Assembly (NCBI RefSeq): GCF_003606385.1
Contig: NZ_CP032514.1
Coordinates: 1,860,001-1,924,000 of the forward strand
DNA length: 64,000 nucleotides
Direction of reading: 5' to 3'
From: Actinomyces lilanjuaniae
Lineage (GTDB): Bacteria > Actinomycetota > Actinomycetes > Actinomycetales > Actinomycetaceae
The position numbers and the translations under genes are program-made. The notes beneath the pieces were generated by a model. That model was not told the origin of the DNA, did no database searches, and worked only from the letters and a program-made list of their open reading frames with translations. The number at the start of each line of letters is the position of its first letter. The first letter of the stretch is position 1. This document shows, one piece after another, positions 55,632 through 64,000 of this stretch.

Positions 55632-56120
55632 CTAGTCGTCATCATCGTTATCGTCATCATCGTTATCGTCATCAAGGTCATCGTCATTGAGGTCGTCAAC
55701 GTCGTCACTGTCGTCATCATGATCGTCGCTGACGCCGCCACCTGGGGCCTGCTGCTGGGAGCCCGAGCCGTTCTGAGCGCCGCCTGCGCCGGACTGGTCC
55801 CCGGAACCACCCTGACTGCCATCACCAGCGTCCTGTCCCGGGTCAACCTCTACCGGCTCGGCAGGCTCCACCGGCTGGGGGCTGGTCTCCTCGCCCCCGG
55901 TGTCAGGAGTCGGGGTCGGGGAAGCAGACGCTGAGACGGTCGGGCTGCTGGTGGCCAGCGGCGTCGGAGTCGCGGTCAGAACGAGCCCGGGCTCGCTGGT
56001 CGAGGCAGCCGGGCCGTTGAGAGCCAGCCAGATCATCCAGGTCAGGAGCATCCCGGTCACGGCAACGATAGCGGCAGCGACCCGGGTGCCCCGGCTCGTC
56101 ATGGCGATCATGGTACGCAT
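55632..56120 (-). CDS. Membrane-anchored protein with Asp-rich C-terminal tail
   Basis: 162 residues. N-terminal helix (about 13-35, RVAAAIVAVTGMLLTWMIWL) serving as signal anchor, a Thr/Ser/Pro spacer, a Gly/Ser/Gln linker, then an almost pure Asp/Asn tail (SDDHDDDSDDVDDLNDDDLD followed by DDNDDDDNDDDD). No fold. Such tails bind divalent cations; a surface cation or matrix role is inference. GAGGAGGG lies six bases before the ATG. It converges on the two-component system. Two near-copies of TGTGCCTGAGGAGG just upstream (56130-56170) indicate a local duplication of the ribosome site. Confidence 0.75.
   Translation of the reverse strand: MRTMIAMTSRGTRVAAAIVAVTGMLLTWMIWLALNGPAASTSEPGLVLTATPTPLATSSPTVSASASPTPTPDTGGEETSPQPVEPAEPVEVDPGQDAGDGSQGGSGDQSGAGGAQNGSGSQQQAPGGGVSDDHDDDSDDVDDLNDDDLDDDNDDDDNDDDD
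55638..55667. repeat. Tandem 15-bp repeat in the Asp-rich tail
   Basis: GTCATCATCGTTATC twice in direct succession (55638-55652, 55653-55667), continuing more loosely to about 55735 as GTC/ATC triplets. It encodes the DNDDD tail. Triplet and 15-mer repetition of this kind is prone to length change by slippage. Confidence 0.8.
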
Positions 56121-56176
56121 ACGGTGCCCTCCTCAGGCACAGAAGACGGGTCCTCCTCAGGCACAGGAGACGGGGG

Positions 56177-57481
56177 TCAGGCACGGATATGGCCGTCTCC
56201 CTCGACGATCCACGTCGTGGTGGTCAGCTCGGCCAACCCCATCGGCCCGCGTGCGTGCAGCTTCTGGGTAGAGATGCCCAGCTCGGCCCCCAGCCCCAGC
56301 TGGCCGCCGTCGGTGAAGCGGGTGGAGGCGTTGACCATGACGGCTGCAGAGTCCATCCCGGCGACAAAAGCGTTGATGACGGCGACGTCCTGAGCCACGA
56401 CAGCCTCAGTGTGTCCCGTGGTATAGGTACGGATGTGCTCGACGGCACGGTCCAGGTCCTCAACGACGGCAACCGCCAGATCCAGGGAGCCGTACTCAGT
56501 GCCCCAGTCCTCCTCAGCCGCCTCCACCAGCAGGTGCCCGTGACCAGAGGCGCCAGCAGGCCCGCGGAGAAGGCGGTGGGCCGTAGGGTCGGCGTGCAGG
56601 GTGGTCCCGGCCTCCCACAGGGCCGCCGCCGCCCGGGACAGGTAGGTGTCGGCGACCTTGGCGTGGACCAGGAGGGTCTCGGCAGCGTTGCACACACCCA
56701 CACGCTGCGTCTTGGCGTTAACGATGATCTCCACCGCGGCCTCCAGGTCGGCAGAGGCATCCACGTAGACGTGGCAGTTCCCCGAGCCGGTCTCGATGAC
56801 CGGCACCGTGGACTCCTCCACGACGCTACGGATAAGTCCAGCGCCTCCCCGGGGCACCAGTACGTCGACCAGACCACGGGCATGCATGAGGGCGCGCGCT
56901 CCCTCCCGCCCAGCCGCGTCGACGCTGGCCACCAGATCCGCAGGCAGCCCCTGGGACTCAAGCGCCCGTCGCAGGCTGGCAACGATCGCGGCGTTGGACT
57001 CCTGGGCAGCGCTTCCTCCCCGCAGGAGGACGGCGTTACCGGACTTGACCGCAAGGGCAGCTACATCCACGGTCACGTTGGGCCGGGCCTCATAGATCAT
57101 GCCGACCACGCCCATGGGTACGCGCACCCGCCGTACCCGCAGCCCGTTGGGCATAACTGACCCGTCCACGACCTCCCCGACCGGGTCGGGCAACGCGGCG
57201 ACCTCTCGCAGCGACCCGGCGATCCCTGCCAGGCGGGGCTCGTCCAGCGCCAGGCGGTCCAGGAGCCCCGGGCTCATACCCGCGGCCCGCTCCCGCTCAG
57301 TGTCACGGGTATTGGCCTCCAGGATCGTTGCGCTGTCAGCCAGCAGACCCGTGGCCATGGCCTCCAGGACGGCATCCTTGACCCCCCGTGGGGCGGCAGC
57401 AAGCACACGCTGCGCCTCCCGGGCAGCGCGAGCGGCCACCTGAACCAGCCCGGCAGCCTCCGGAACGAAATCGTTACTCAT
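56177..57481 (-). CDS. proA: Gamma-glutamyl phosphate reductase
   Basis: Second step of proline synthesis, NADPH-dependent reduction of glutamyl-5-phosphate. 434 residues: [35 protein letters not shown] stretch, [27 protein letters not shown] and the active Cys in [14 protein letters not shown]. proB is not adjacent in this window. In other actinobacteria nadD follows nearby; here the minus-strand Asp-rich gene and the plus-strand glycan operon intervene. Confidence 0.95.
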   Translation of the reverse strand: MSNDFVPEAAGLVQVAARAAREAQRVLAAAPRGVKDAVLEAMATGLLADSATILEANTRDTERERAAGMSPGLLDRLALDEPRLAGIAGSLREVAALPDPVGEVVDGSVMPNGLRVRRVRVPMGVVGMIYEARPNVTVDVAALAVKSGNAVLLRGGSAAQESNAAIVASLRRALESQGLPADLVASVDAAGREGARALMHARGLVDVLVPRGGAGLIRSVVEESTVPVIETGSGNCHVYVDASADLEAAVEIIVNAKTQRVGVCNAAETLLVHAKVADTYLSRAAAALWEAGTTLHADPTAHRLLRGPAGASGHGHLLVEAAEEDWGTEYGSLDLAVAVVEDLDRAVEHIRTYTTGHTEAVVAQDVAVINAFVAGMDSAAVMVNASTRFTDGGQLGLGAELGISTQKLHARGPMGLAELTTTTWIVEGDGHIRA

Positions 57482-57789
57482 ACAACTACCATACGGCCTC
57501 TCCCTCTCCGTTGGTATTCCCCTGCGGTACCCGTGTCCCGGACCTGGAACCGGCAGCAGGCTGACTCACAACTCCCAGGACCTGCCACGGACCGCCCTGG
57601 CACGCGCCTGTCCCACTGTCATCCCTGACCAGCCCCTGAAGACCCTGAGGAAGAAAAGAACTCGGTGCAGCCCAGCAGGCAGGCGGCGTCGCAGCACCGC
57701 CGTCGTGCGCCAGAGACCTATCGGGTCACGCCGCACGGGTTGCGTCCCCTCTCAGGTGCCATACCCCACCCCAGCCAGTCAGCACATCG
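57482..57789. other. Intergenic region upstream of proA
   Basis: 308 bp between the TetR stop and proA start. It should hold the proA promoter (TACGGCC/ TACCATACGG near 57490). No gene or clear hairpin noticed. The expected proB is absent here. Confidence 0.35.
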
Positions 57790-58429
57790 CTACCCGTCGG
57801 CGGGACCGTCGAGCACCTCCTGGACCGCTGGGGCAAGGCGGGCGACGACCTCCTCCAGGCTCAGCTCCGCCACAGGCGGGGCGCACAGGAGGTAGCGGGC
57901 CACGGCAACACCGAACAGCTGCGCGCCGGCGAGTCCCAGCCCACCCAGCTCCTCTGGCCGCAGGCCGGCGATGCTGCTGGCCGCAGGAACCACAGCAGCG
58001 CTGAGCCTTGTCCCGGCCTCCTGGGAGGCCACGGCCGAGCGCACGACTGCGGTCAGCACGGGACCAAGCTCGGGTCCTCCCACATGCTCAGGTAGGCGCG
58101 GACCAGCCGCTCACCCCCTCCGGAACCCTCCAGCCCGCCCCGACCGCCTCAGCCAACGGCGCCCGCGACGTGACAGCCGCGACGAAGAGCCCTGCCTTGT
58201 CACCGAAGAAGTGCCGAATGAGCGCTGGATCCACGCCCGCCCCCCTGGCTATGGCCCGCACCGAGGCCCCCTCAAAACCTCTGTCGGCAAAGAGCGACAG
58301 GGCTGAGTCGAGAATCGCCTCGCGGGTCCCGCTGTCGCCCGGGCGCCGGCCAGTCGGGCGACGTCTGGTCCCGCCGCCGTCTGGCTGGTCGCTGTTCGGT
58401 CCCGTCTGCCCGCTGCGCGATCGTGTCAT
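57790..58429 (-). CDS. TetR-family regulator (two frameshifts)
   Basis: About 213 residues once two missing bases (near 58116 and 58076) are restored. N-terminal helix-turn-helix: REAILDSALSLFADRGFEGA, SVRAIARGAGVDPALIRHFF and GDKAGLFVAAV, classical TetR. C-terminal ligand domain: RLVRAYLSMWEDPELGPVLT, AVVRSAVASQEAGTRL and a hydrophobic helix region. It reads away from the ABC-2 exporter, 103 bp apart, so it probably represses it. Inducer unknown. Confidence 0.82.
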
Positions 58430-58463
58430 GCGCACCACTATATCTCCACTTGCAGATTTCCTC

Positions 58464-58474
58464 ACTCGTAGAGT
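58464..58474. promoter_or_regulatory. Candidate TetR operator
   Basis: ACTC-GTA-GAGT is a small palindrome in the TetR/ABC divergent gap, near an AT-rich TATATCTCCACTTGCAG patch. Short, so a weak candidate. Confidence 0.25.
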
Positions 58475-58532
58475 TCAATGGTGCCGTCCGTCCGCTAACC
58501 GGATGCAGCGACCAGAGCCAGAAGGAACCCCT

Positions 58533-59525
58533 ATGGTCACAACCGCGCCCTCATCCCCCTCTCGCGCCATCGACGTCAGGAGTCTTGACAAGTCCTATGG
58601 CCGCTTCCGCGCGCTCACCGATCTGTGCCTTCACCTGGACCGGGGTGAGGTGCTGGGCTTCCTCGGCCCCAACGGGGCGGGGAAGTCCACTACGATCCGC
58701 GTCCTGCTCGGGCTGCTGCGCCACGACGCGGGCACGGTGCGGGTCCTGGGCCAGGACCCCTGGCGCGACGTCGTCGAGCTGCACCAGCGCATGGCCTACG
58801 TGCCTGGGGACGTGTCCCTGTGGCCGTCCATGACCGGAGGCGAGGCCATCGACCTGCTCGGCTCCCTACGCGGGGGGCTCAGCCGCACGCGCCGCCAGGA
58901 GCTCATCGAGCGCTTCGAGCTCGACCCCACCAAGCGCGGACGCCAGTACTCCAAGGGCAACCGCCAGAAGGTGGCTATCATCGCGGCCCTAGCCAGCGAC
59001 GCCGAGCTCCTCGTCCTCGACGAGCCCACCTCCGGCCTGGACCCCCTTATGGAGGAGGCCTTTCAGGTCACCGTTCAGGAAGCCAAGGACCGCGGCGCGT
59101 CGGTCCTTCTGTCTAGCCACATCATGAGCGAGGTGGAGAACCTCGCTGACCGCGTCTCGATTATCCGCAACGGCACCATTGCGCGAGAAGGGACCCTGGA
59201 GGAGCTGCGTTCCGACTCGCGCAGCACTGTGCACGCCACCCTCGGCCATGCTCCTGGCGACACTCCTGGCGACACTCCTGGCGACGACGAGCTCGACAGC
59301 ATTGACGGGCTTGAAGAGGTCACCCTGTCGGGCGCCCGGCTGACCGCACTGGTCCGTCCCGACCAGATGGGTCGGGCCATGGCCAGCCTGTCCGCCATCG
59401 GCATCCGCACCCTGCAGGTCGAGCCCCCGAGCCTGGAGAGCCTCTTCCTCGACCTCTACCAGGACGACCCCCAGGACGGCGCCGACTCCCGCCAGCAGTT
59501 CCCCGCAGCCAGGAAGGAGCAGTGA
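58533..59525 (+). CDS. ABC-2 exporter ATP-binding protein
   Basis: 330 residues. Walker A GFLGPNGAGKSTTIRVLLGL, signature YSKGNRQKVAIIAALA, Walker B LLVLDEPTSGLDPLME, H-loop LLSSHIMSE. Drug/lipid type ABC-2 ATPase, C-terminal extension with a tandem GDTPGDTPGDDE (12-bp DNA repeat) before a domain ending QVEPPSLESLFLDLYQ. GAAGGA precedes the ATG. Divergent from the TetR gene, coupled to the permease. Confidence 0.9.
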   Translation: MVTTAPSSPSRAIDVRSLDKSYGRFRALTDLCLHLDRGEVLGFLGPNGAGKSTTIRVLLGLLRHDAGTVRVLGQDPWRDVVELHQRMAYVPGDVSLWPSMTGGEAIDLLGSLRGGLSRTRRQELIERFELDPTKRGRQYSKGNRQKVAIIAALASDAELLVLDEPTSGLDPLMEEAFQVTVQEAKDRGASVLLSSHIMSEVENLADRVSIIRNGTIAREGTLEELRSDSRSTVHATLGHAPGDTPGDTPGDDELDSIDGLEEVTLSGARLTALVRPDQMGRAMASLSAIGIRTLQVEPPSLESLFLDLYQDDPQDGADSRQQFPAARKEQ

Positions 59526-61235
59526 CCACGATGGCACCAGAGACGGGACGGGCACGCCAGACGAGCCAGGCAGCCCAGGACACCCAGGACGCCCGACACG
59601 CGCCCGGAGGAGACCGCAAGGAAGCATCGCGCAGGAGGCCACCTGCGGCCGCCCTGACGGGCACACGCCTTCTCCTGCGCACCTCCCTGCGCCACGACGG
59701 CCGCCTCCTGGTCCCGTGGATCCTCATCGTGACGCTGCTGTCGGCCTCCTCCCCGCTCCTCTACCCGCTAATCTTCGACACCCAGCAGGAGCGGGCGACC
59801 CTGGCAGCGACGATCGGCGCCAACCCTGCGCTCGGCCTGATCTTCGGTCCGGCGCACGACCTCCTGAGCACCGACGGCTTCAACGCCTGGCGCTCCCTGA
59901 CACTGGGAGGTTTTATCACGGCCATGTCCGCGGTCCTGGCTGTCGTGCGCGCCACCCGCGGCCAGGAGGACTCCGGCCAGGCCGAGCTGCTCGCCTCGGG
60001 GGTGATGGGGCGCGGCGCCAGGCTTGCGACCGGGGTGCTCATGGCATCCACCGGCGCACTAGCGACCGGCATCGTCGCAGCCGTGGTGACCGTGGCCTGC
60101 GGGGGCGGGTGGGGCAGCACCGCGCTGCTGTGCGCCACCTTCACCACGACAGGACTGATGTTCGCCGGGGTCGCCGCCCTGGCCTCCCAAGTGGCTGCGG
60201 ACCGCCGTATGGCCTCCACGATCTCCCTGGGCACCCTGGGGTTCCTCTTTGCCCTGAGGGGCCTGGCCTACTCCCTGGAAACACCATCGTGGACCCTGTG
60301 GGCCAACCCGCTGGGCTGGATGACCCAGACCGAGCCCGTGGTGTCGAACAACTGGTGGCCGCTGCTGCCAGCGCTGCTCCTGGCCACGGTCCTGGTGCTG
60401 GTCGCCTTCCTCCTCCAGGATCGCCGCGACTTCGCGCAGGGACTTCTCAGCCCACCACCAGGTCCCGCTGACGGGCAGGTACACGGGCCGTGGGCTCTCA
60501 CCTGGCGGCTCAACCGGGGCTGCTGCTGACCTGGCTGGTCGTCTCCCTCGCCCTGGGCACGGTCTTCGGCTACTTCACCACCTCGATCGACGACCTCCTC
60601 GGATCCAACGAGGCCGTCCAGGGGTCCTCGCCTCAGGCGCCACGACCCAGGACGACCTGGTCTCCGCCTTCCTGGTGACGATCCTGAGCCTGGTGGGCAT
60701 TATCTGCTCGGTCTCCGGAATCCAGATCATGCTGAGGATCCGCTCCGAGGAGGTCGAGGACCGCGTCGAGCCGCTGATCGCGACGTCCCTGAGCCGGGGA
60801 CGCTACTACCTCAGCGGGCTCGTCTCGGCTCTGACTGCCTCGACCCTCCTGGTCACGGTCGCCGGGACCATGCTGGCAATCGTGTCGTCAGTCGCAGACG
60901 CCGGGATCGGCTTCACCAGCACGATCATCCAGGTCGCGGCAACGCTGCCCGCCGTGTGGGCGGTCGTGGCCGTGTCCGTCATGGTCGTCGGAGCCCGACC
61001 AGCGCTCAGCATCGCTGCCTGGGCCGGGGTGCTGGCCTCCTTCGGCCTGACCCTGCTGGGCCCCACCTTCAACCTGCCGGGGTGGGCGCTGGGGATCAGC
61101 CCCTTCTACCACGTGCCTGCGGTGACGGATGCGGACGCGACGCTGACTGGCCTGGCGGTGGTGGCATCCGTGGCCTGCGCACTCACCCTGGCCGGGTGGG
61201 TCAGCTTCCAGCGCCGCGACCTGGCACGCGAGTAG
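59522..61235 (+). CDS. ABC-2 exporter permease (two frameshifts)
   Basis: Repaired length about 571 residues; two missing G (near 60519 and 60625). Twelve or so helices in two similar halves: LLVPWILIVTLLSASSPLLY, LTLGGFITAMSAVLAVVRA, GQEDSGQAELL in the first half and QIMLRIRSEEVEDRVEPL, IATSLSRGRYYLSGLV in the second. This two-fold layout with the RxEE/ RGQEDSG motifs fits the large ABC-2 antibiotic/drug exporter permeases of actinobacteria. The GTG overlaps the ATPase stop (an ATG three codons on is possible). Confidence 0.82.
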
Positions 61236-61498
61236 CTGCACCACCCCTGGCCCAGCCCTCCGCCACGCAGCCGACACCAGGGCCAGCCAGGGCAACCAGC
61301 CGAGATATGAAACCTGGGACCCTGGGAGGAGTCATGGAGCCGGCGGCGGGAACCCGCTCACGGGGCCACGCTGCCGCCGTCACACCACTGTCCAGCACAC
61401 ATGAAGAGGACAGTCATGAGGGGGATAGTATGTGGGACTACCCACAGGAGAGGCTCTGCTGCCGGCAGGGCGGTTGAGACGTGATGGGAGGCGTGCGG

Positions 61499-62662
61499 AT
61501 GAGAATCACCCAGGTGTCCGCTAGCAACTGGAGGAACTTCAAGTCCCTCGACCTCCAGCTTGACCGGCGTCTCTTTGTCGTCGGGCCCAACGCGGCAGGA
61601 AAGTCGAACCTGCTCGACCTGTTCCGCTTCCTCGGCGACATCGCCAGACCCGGGGGCGGCCTGGCCAGCGCGGTCGGCGGACGTGGCGGGCTCAGCCGGG
61701 TCCGCAGCCTGTTCGCACGCAACTACCACAGAGGTCGGCTCATTGTGGACGTCCACCTGGAGGAGGGTGGTACCACCTGGCACTACCGGCTGTCCGTCAA
61801 GGGACAGTCGGGAGACCTCAACCGTCCGGTCGTGGACGAGGAGCTCGTCGAGCGTGACGGCACCCCGCTGCTCCAGCGCCCGACCTCTGAGGATCTAGAC
61901 GACCCGGAGCGGCTGACCCAGACGCACCTGGAGCAGATCGGGGCCAACCAGGACTTCAGGAGTATCGCGGAGTACGTCAGCAAGGTCCAGTACTTTCACC
62001 TGGTCCCCCAGGTCATCCGCGACCCCTCCAGGAGCGGCTTGGACAGGGACGACCCCTTCGGCGGCGACTTTATCGCCCAGATGAACGCAACACCTCCACG
62101 GACCCGTGACGCCTGGATGCGGCGGATGCAGGCCGCCCTCCAGGCCGCCGTCCCAGAGTTCGAGTCCCTGGCAATCGAGGTAGACTCTGCAGGCAGGCCC
62201 CACCTGCGCGCAGGCTACCGCAACTGGCGCTCCACGCCGTCAACTCAGTACGAGACCGAGTTCTCCGACGGCACCCTGCGGCTCATCGGTCTGCTGTGGA
62301 CCGTGATCAAGGCGCCCAGCGGCGCTGGGACCCTCCTTCTTGAGGAGCCTGAGCTCTCCCTCAACTCTGCCATCGTCCGCCTGCTTCCCTCAGTACTGGC
62401 AGCAGCCCAGCGCTCCAGCGACCTTCAGGTGGTCCTGTCCACCCACGCCCCCGAGATCCTTGACGACGAAGGCGTCCTCCCCGAGGAAGTCCTCGTGCTC
62501 AGGGTCACCGACGACGGGACGCGGGCAGACCTCCTCTCCTCGCTTCCCGAGGCAGTGGACGACATCAGCCTGGGGCTGCCCCTGTCCGACGTCGTCAGTG
62601 GCCTGACCGAGCCGCAGGATCTTGACAGCCTGCTGAAGGCGGCACGGGGCAGGCGCTCATGA
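61499..62662 (+). CDS. AAA-family ATPase, OLD/RecF-like (AAA_21)
   Basis: 387 residues. Walker A VGPNAAGKSNLLDLFRFLG (about 33-51), long insertion, QMNATPPRTRDAWM, SDGTLRLIGLLWTVI (signature-like), and Walker B TLLLEEPELSLNSAIV followed by VVLSTHAPEILDD. This is the single-protein SMC/ABC-like ATPase found in OLD and similar defence or DNA-repair systems. GGGAGG seven bases upstream supports ATG 61499. The stop is part of an ATGA where a second gene would be expected to start, but only a seven-codon remnant follows. Confidence 0.85.
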   Translation: MRITQVSASNWRNFKSLDLQLDRRLFVVGPNAAGKSNLLDLFRFLGDIARPGGGLASAVGGRGGLSRVRSLFARNYHRGRLIVDVHLEEGGTTWHYRLSVKGQSGDLNRPVVDEELVERDGTPLLQRPTSEDLDDPERLTQTHLEQIGANQDFRSIAEYVSKVQYFHLVPQVIRDPSRSGLDRDDPFGGDFIAQMNATPPRTRDAWMRRMQAALQAAVPEFESLAIEVDSAGRPHLRAGYRNWRSTPSTQYETEFSDGTLRLIGLLWTVIKAPSGAGTLLLEEPELSLNSAIVRLLPSVLAAAQRSSDLQVVLSTHAPEILDDEGVLPEEVLVLRVTDDGTRADLLSSLPEAVDDISLGLPLSDVVSGLTEPQDLDSLLKAARGRRS

Positions 62663-62682
62663 CAGATCCACCTCCTGTCTGA
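62659..62682 (+). pseudogene. Remnant start of a lost partner gene
   Basis: ATGACAGATCCACCTCCTGTC then TGA: an ATGA overlap with the ATPase stop followed after seven codons by a stop, and then only 50 bp to the LacI gene end. OLD-like ATPases are often followed by a coupled nuclease or other effector gene, so this looks like the stump of a deleted partner. Inference; the alternative is a chance overlap. Confidence 0.35.
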
Positions 62683-62731
62683 GATGCGGGACTACCTCTT
62701 GGAGGTCCAGGGAGGCTGAGACCCCGACACA

Positions 62732-63817
62732 TCACTGAGGCCACGCCCCTGAGGTACCAGGAGGCGGGATCTCCCCGCTGCCGCGGCAGACCAGCTCGGT
62801 GGGCACCACGAGGTGCTCTGGCTCGCCCTGGTCCCCGTCCAGCCGGGAGAACAGGCGCCGAGCGGCAAGACTGCCCATGGTCCTGGGGTCCTGGCGCACC
62901 ACGGTCAGGGCGGGGGCCAGCATGTCCGCCAGGGGAAGGTCGTCAAAGCCGACGTGCGCCACGACCTCACGCAGCCCGAGGCGCCTCAGCGCGTGCAGCG
63001 CGCCCTCGGTGAGGAGGTTCTGCCCGCTGAACACTGCCGTAGGCGGATCCGGCGAGGTCATGACGCCCCACAGCGCCCGCTCAGCCGCCTCGGCACCAAC
63101 CAGCCCTGACACGACCAGCGCCCCGGACTCCTCAGTGCGTGTCTCTCGAAACGCGTCAAGGAACCCCTGGCGCCGCGCGAGCGCGGTGGCAACGTTGAGC
63201 CTCTCGGTGAGCAGGACGATCCTGCGGTGTCCCTGGCCCAGAAGATGACGCGTGGCACGCTCGGCGGCGCTGGTGGTGTCGCTGGTGACGCAGTCCGCCA
63301 CGAGTCCGCGCGGAGCCCTGTCCACGAACACGATCGGTACCCCCATGTGCAGCACGCGCTCCAGGGCGGCTCCGTCAACGGTGGTGGTGTTGACGATGAT
63401 CCCGTCCACGTGCCGTCTGATCGAGTCCTCGACGGCGGCGACCTCGCGCTGGGGCTCCTCATCAAGGCTGGAGGCCAGGACAGCCACGTCGTGCTCGCGG
63501 GCGACGTCCTCCACGCCACGGTGGAGCTCTCCCGCGAACGGATTGTCCACACTGGCCACGAGCAGGGCTATGGTCCTCGTCGCCCCGCCCGGGCGGCGGA
63601 GGCTACCGGCACGGATGTCCACGTGGTAGTCGAGCTCCTGCACAGCGTCCCAGACCCGGCGCGCGGTATCCGCAGCCACGTTCGGCTCCCCGTTAACAAC
63701 CCTGGAGACGGTCTTGGTGCCGACTCCCGCCAACCTGGCAACCTGCTTCATGGTGGGGCGGCTCCGCTGCCCACCTGCTGCGACCGCCGACCGCAGCAGC
63801 ACAGAGTCCTCACTCAC
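62732..63817 (-). CDS. LacI-family transcriptional regulator
   Basis: 361 residues. Helix-turn-helix TMKQVARLAGVGTKTVSRVV with hinge NGEPNVAADTARRVWDAV, then a periplasmic-binding-like ligand domain (IALLVASVDNPFAGELHRGV, DGIIVNTTTVDGAAL, GVPIVFVDRAP, VAHVGFDDLPLADML). Controls a sugar or nucleoside pathway; the target gene may lie to the right of the window. GTG start; palindromic operators lie just upstream. Confidence 0.9.
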   Translation of the reverse strand: MSEDSVLLRSAVAAGGQRSRPTMKQVARLAGVGTKTVSRVVNGEPNVAADTARRVWDAVQELDYHVDIRAGSLRRPGGATRTIALLVASVDNPFAGELHRGVEDVAREHDVAVLASSLDEEPQREVAAVEDSIRRHVDGIIVNTTTVDGAALERVLHMGVPIVFVDRAPRGLVADCVTSDTTSAAERATRHLLGQGHRRIVLLTERLNVATALARRQGFLDAFRETRTEESGALVVSGLVGAEAAERALWGVMTSPDPPTAVFSGQNLLTEGALHALRRLGLREVVAHVGFDDLPLADMLAPALTVVRQDPRTMGSLAARRLFSRLDGDQGEPEHLVVPTELVCRGSGEIPPPGTSGAWPQ

Positions 63818-63847
63818 TCCCCCAGCCTACTTGACCGCTCACGACCC

Positions 63848-63888
63848 TTGACATATCGTTGTGGCTGTCTGATTGACATCGTTGTCAA
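63848..63888. promoter_or_regulatory. Two LacI-type operator candidates
   Basis: TTGACATCGTTGTCAA (63873-63888) is a perfect 16-bp palindrome; a degenerate copy TTGACATATCGTTGTG starts at 63848. They are 25 bp apart and 31 bp from the LacI start codon, so they could serve autoregulation and a divergent gene beyond the edge. Confidence 0.6.
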
Positions 63889-64000
63889 CCAGACAGGGCG
63901 CCGATCTTACGCACTCCGCTCTGTCACCACGAAGCCACACGCCTCTTCTCACCGCCGTCGCCCTCCTCAGACGGGCCGTCGGCTGGCACCCAGCCTGTCC

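Noticed and set aside
55638..55735. CRISPR-like repeats
   Set aside because: The repetition is short, adjacent and codes for Asp/Asn; there are no spacers and no cas genes anywhere in the window.

Overview
The window is very GC-rich with C/G-ending codons, GTG starts and many 4-base stop/start overlaps. Together with PriA-type tryptophan genes (no trpF), MetPS, VKOR and the rpsT-holA-comEC-comEA-degV ... rsfS-nadD-proA gene order, this points to an actinobacterium, most likely Actinomyces or a close relative.

Layout. (1) 1-2.1 kb: the left-edge membrane protein and an FAD oxidoreductase, both minus strand. (2) 2.2-10.1 kb: a tryptophan operon, trpL leader peptide-trpE-trpG-trpD-trpC/B fusion-trpA, with a translationally coupled PemK/MazF-like gene at its end. 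(3) 10.1-13.2 kb: a sugar-porter MFS transporter, a long perfect terminator hairpin, a non-coding stretch holding a nested inverted repeat, and an unknown protein. (4) 13.5-20.3 kb: rpsT, a DUF1846 protein, holA, comEC, comEA, degV. (5) 20.5-33.5 kb: leuS, nhaA, a HIT protein, a DtxR/MntR-type regulator, VKOR, a membrane metallophosphoesterase, a HAD phosphatase, the metP/metS methionine/alanine importer and deoD. (6) 33.7-39.5 kb: a DUF1540 Cys-rich protein, an ABC exporter, and a convergent lower-GC cassette (two tiny ORFs, ABC ATPase, membrane partner). (7) 39.8-43.7 kb: two tRNA-Ala(GGC), a histidine phosphatase, rsfS, a tail-anchored low-complexity protein and nadD. (8) 44.1-55.5 kb: one tightly coupled plus-strand operon: three glycosyltransferases, an ABC exporter, two APH-fold kinases, a UDP-glucose dehydrogenase and a two-component system. 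An Asp-rich surface protein follows on the other strand. (9) 56.2-64 kb: proA, a TetR-controlled ABC-2 exporter, an AAA ATPase and a LacI regulator.

The glycan operon (8) sits between nadD and proA, which are near neighbours in other actinobacteria, so it looks like an inserted accessory module. It is the best candidate here for an undescribed system: a surface or secreted glycan/glycoside pathway with its own exporter, sugar-acid supply, two unusual kinases and a sensor pair.

A caveat for the reader: at least a dozen otherwise intact genes are broken by single-base indels, nearly all a missing G or C in a short G/C run. Where I could read through the break I give the whole gene span. In each such gene the span becomes a multiple of three once the indels are undone. 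This is much more like consensus error in the assembly than a genome full of pseudogenes.
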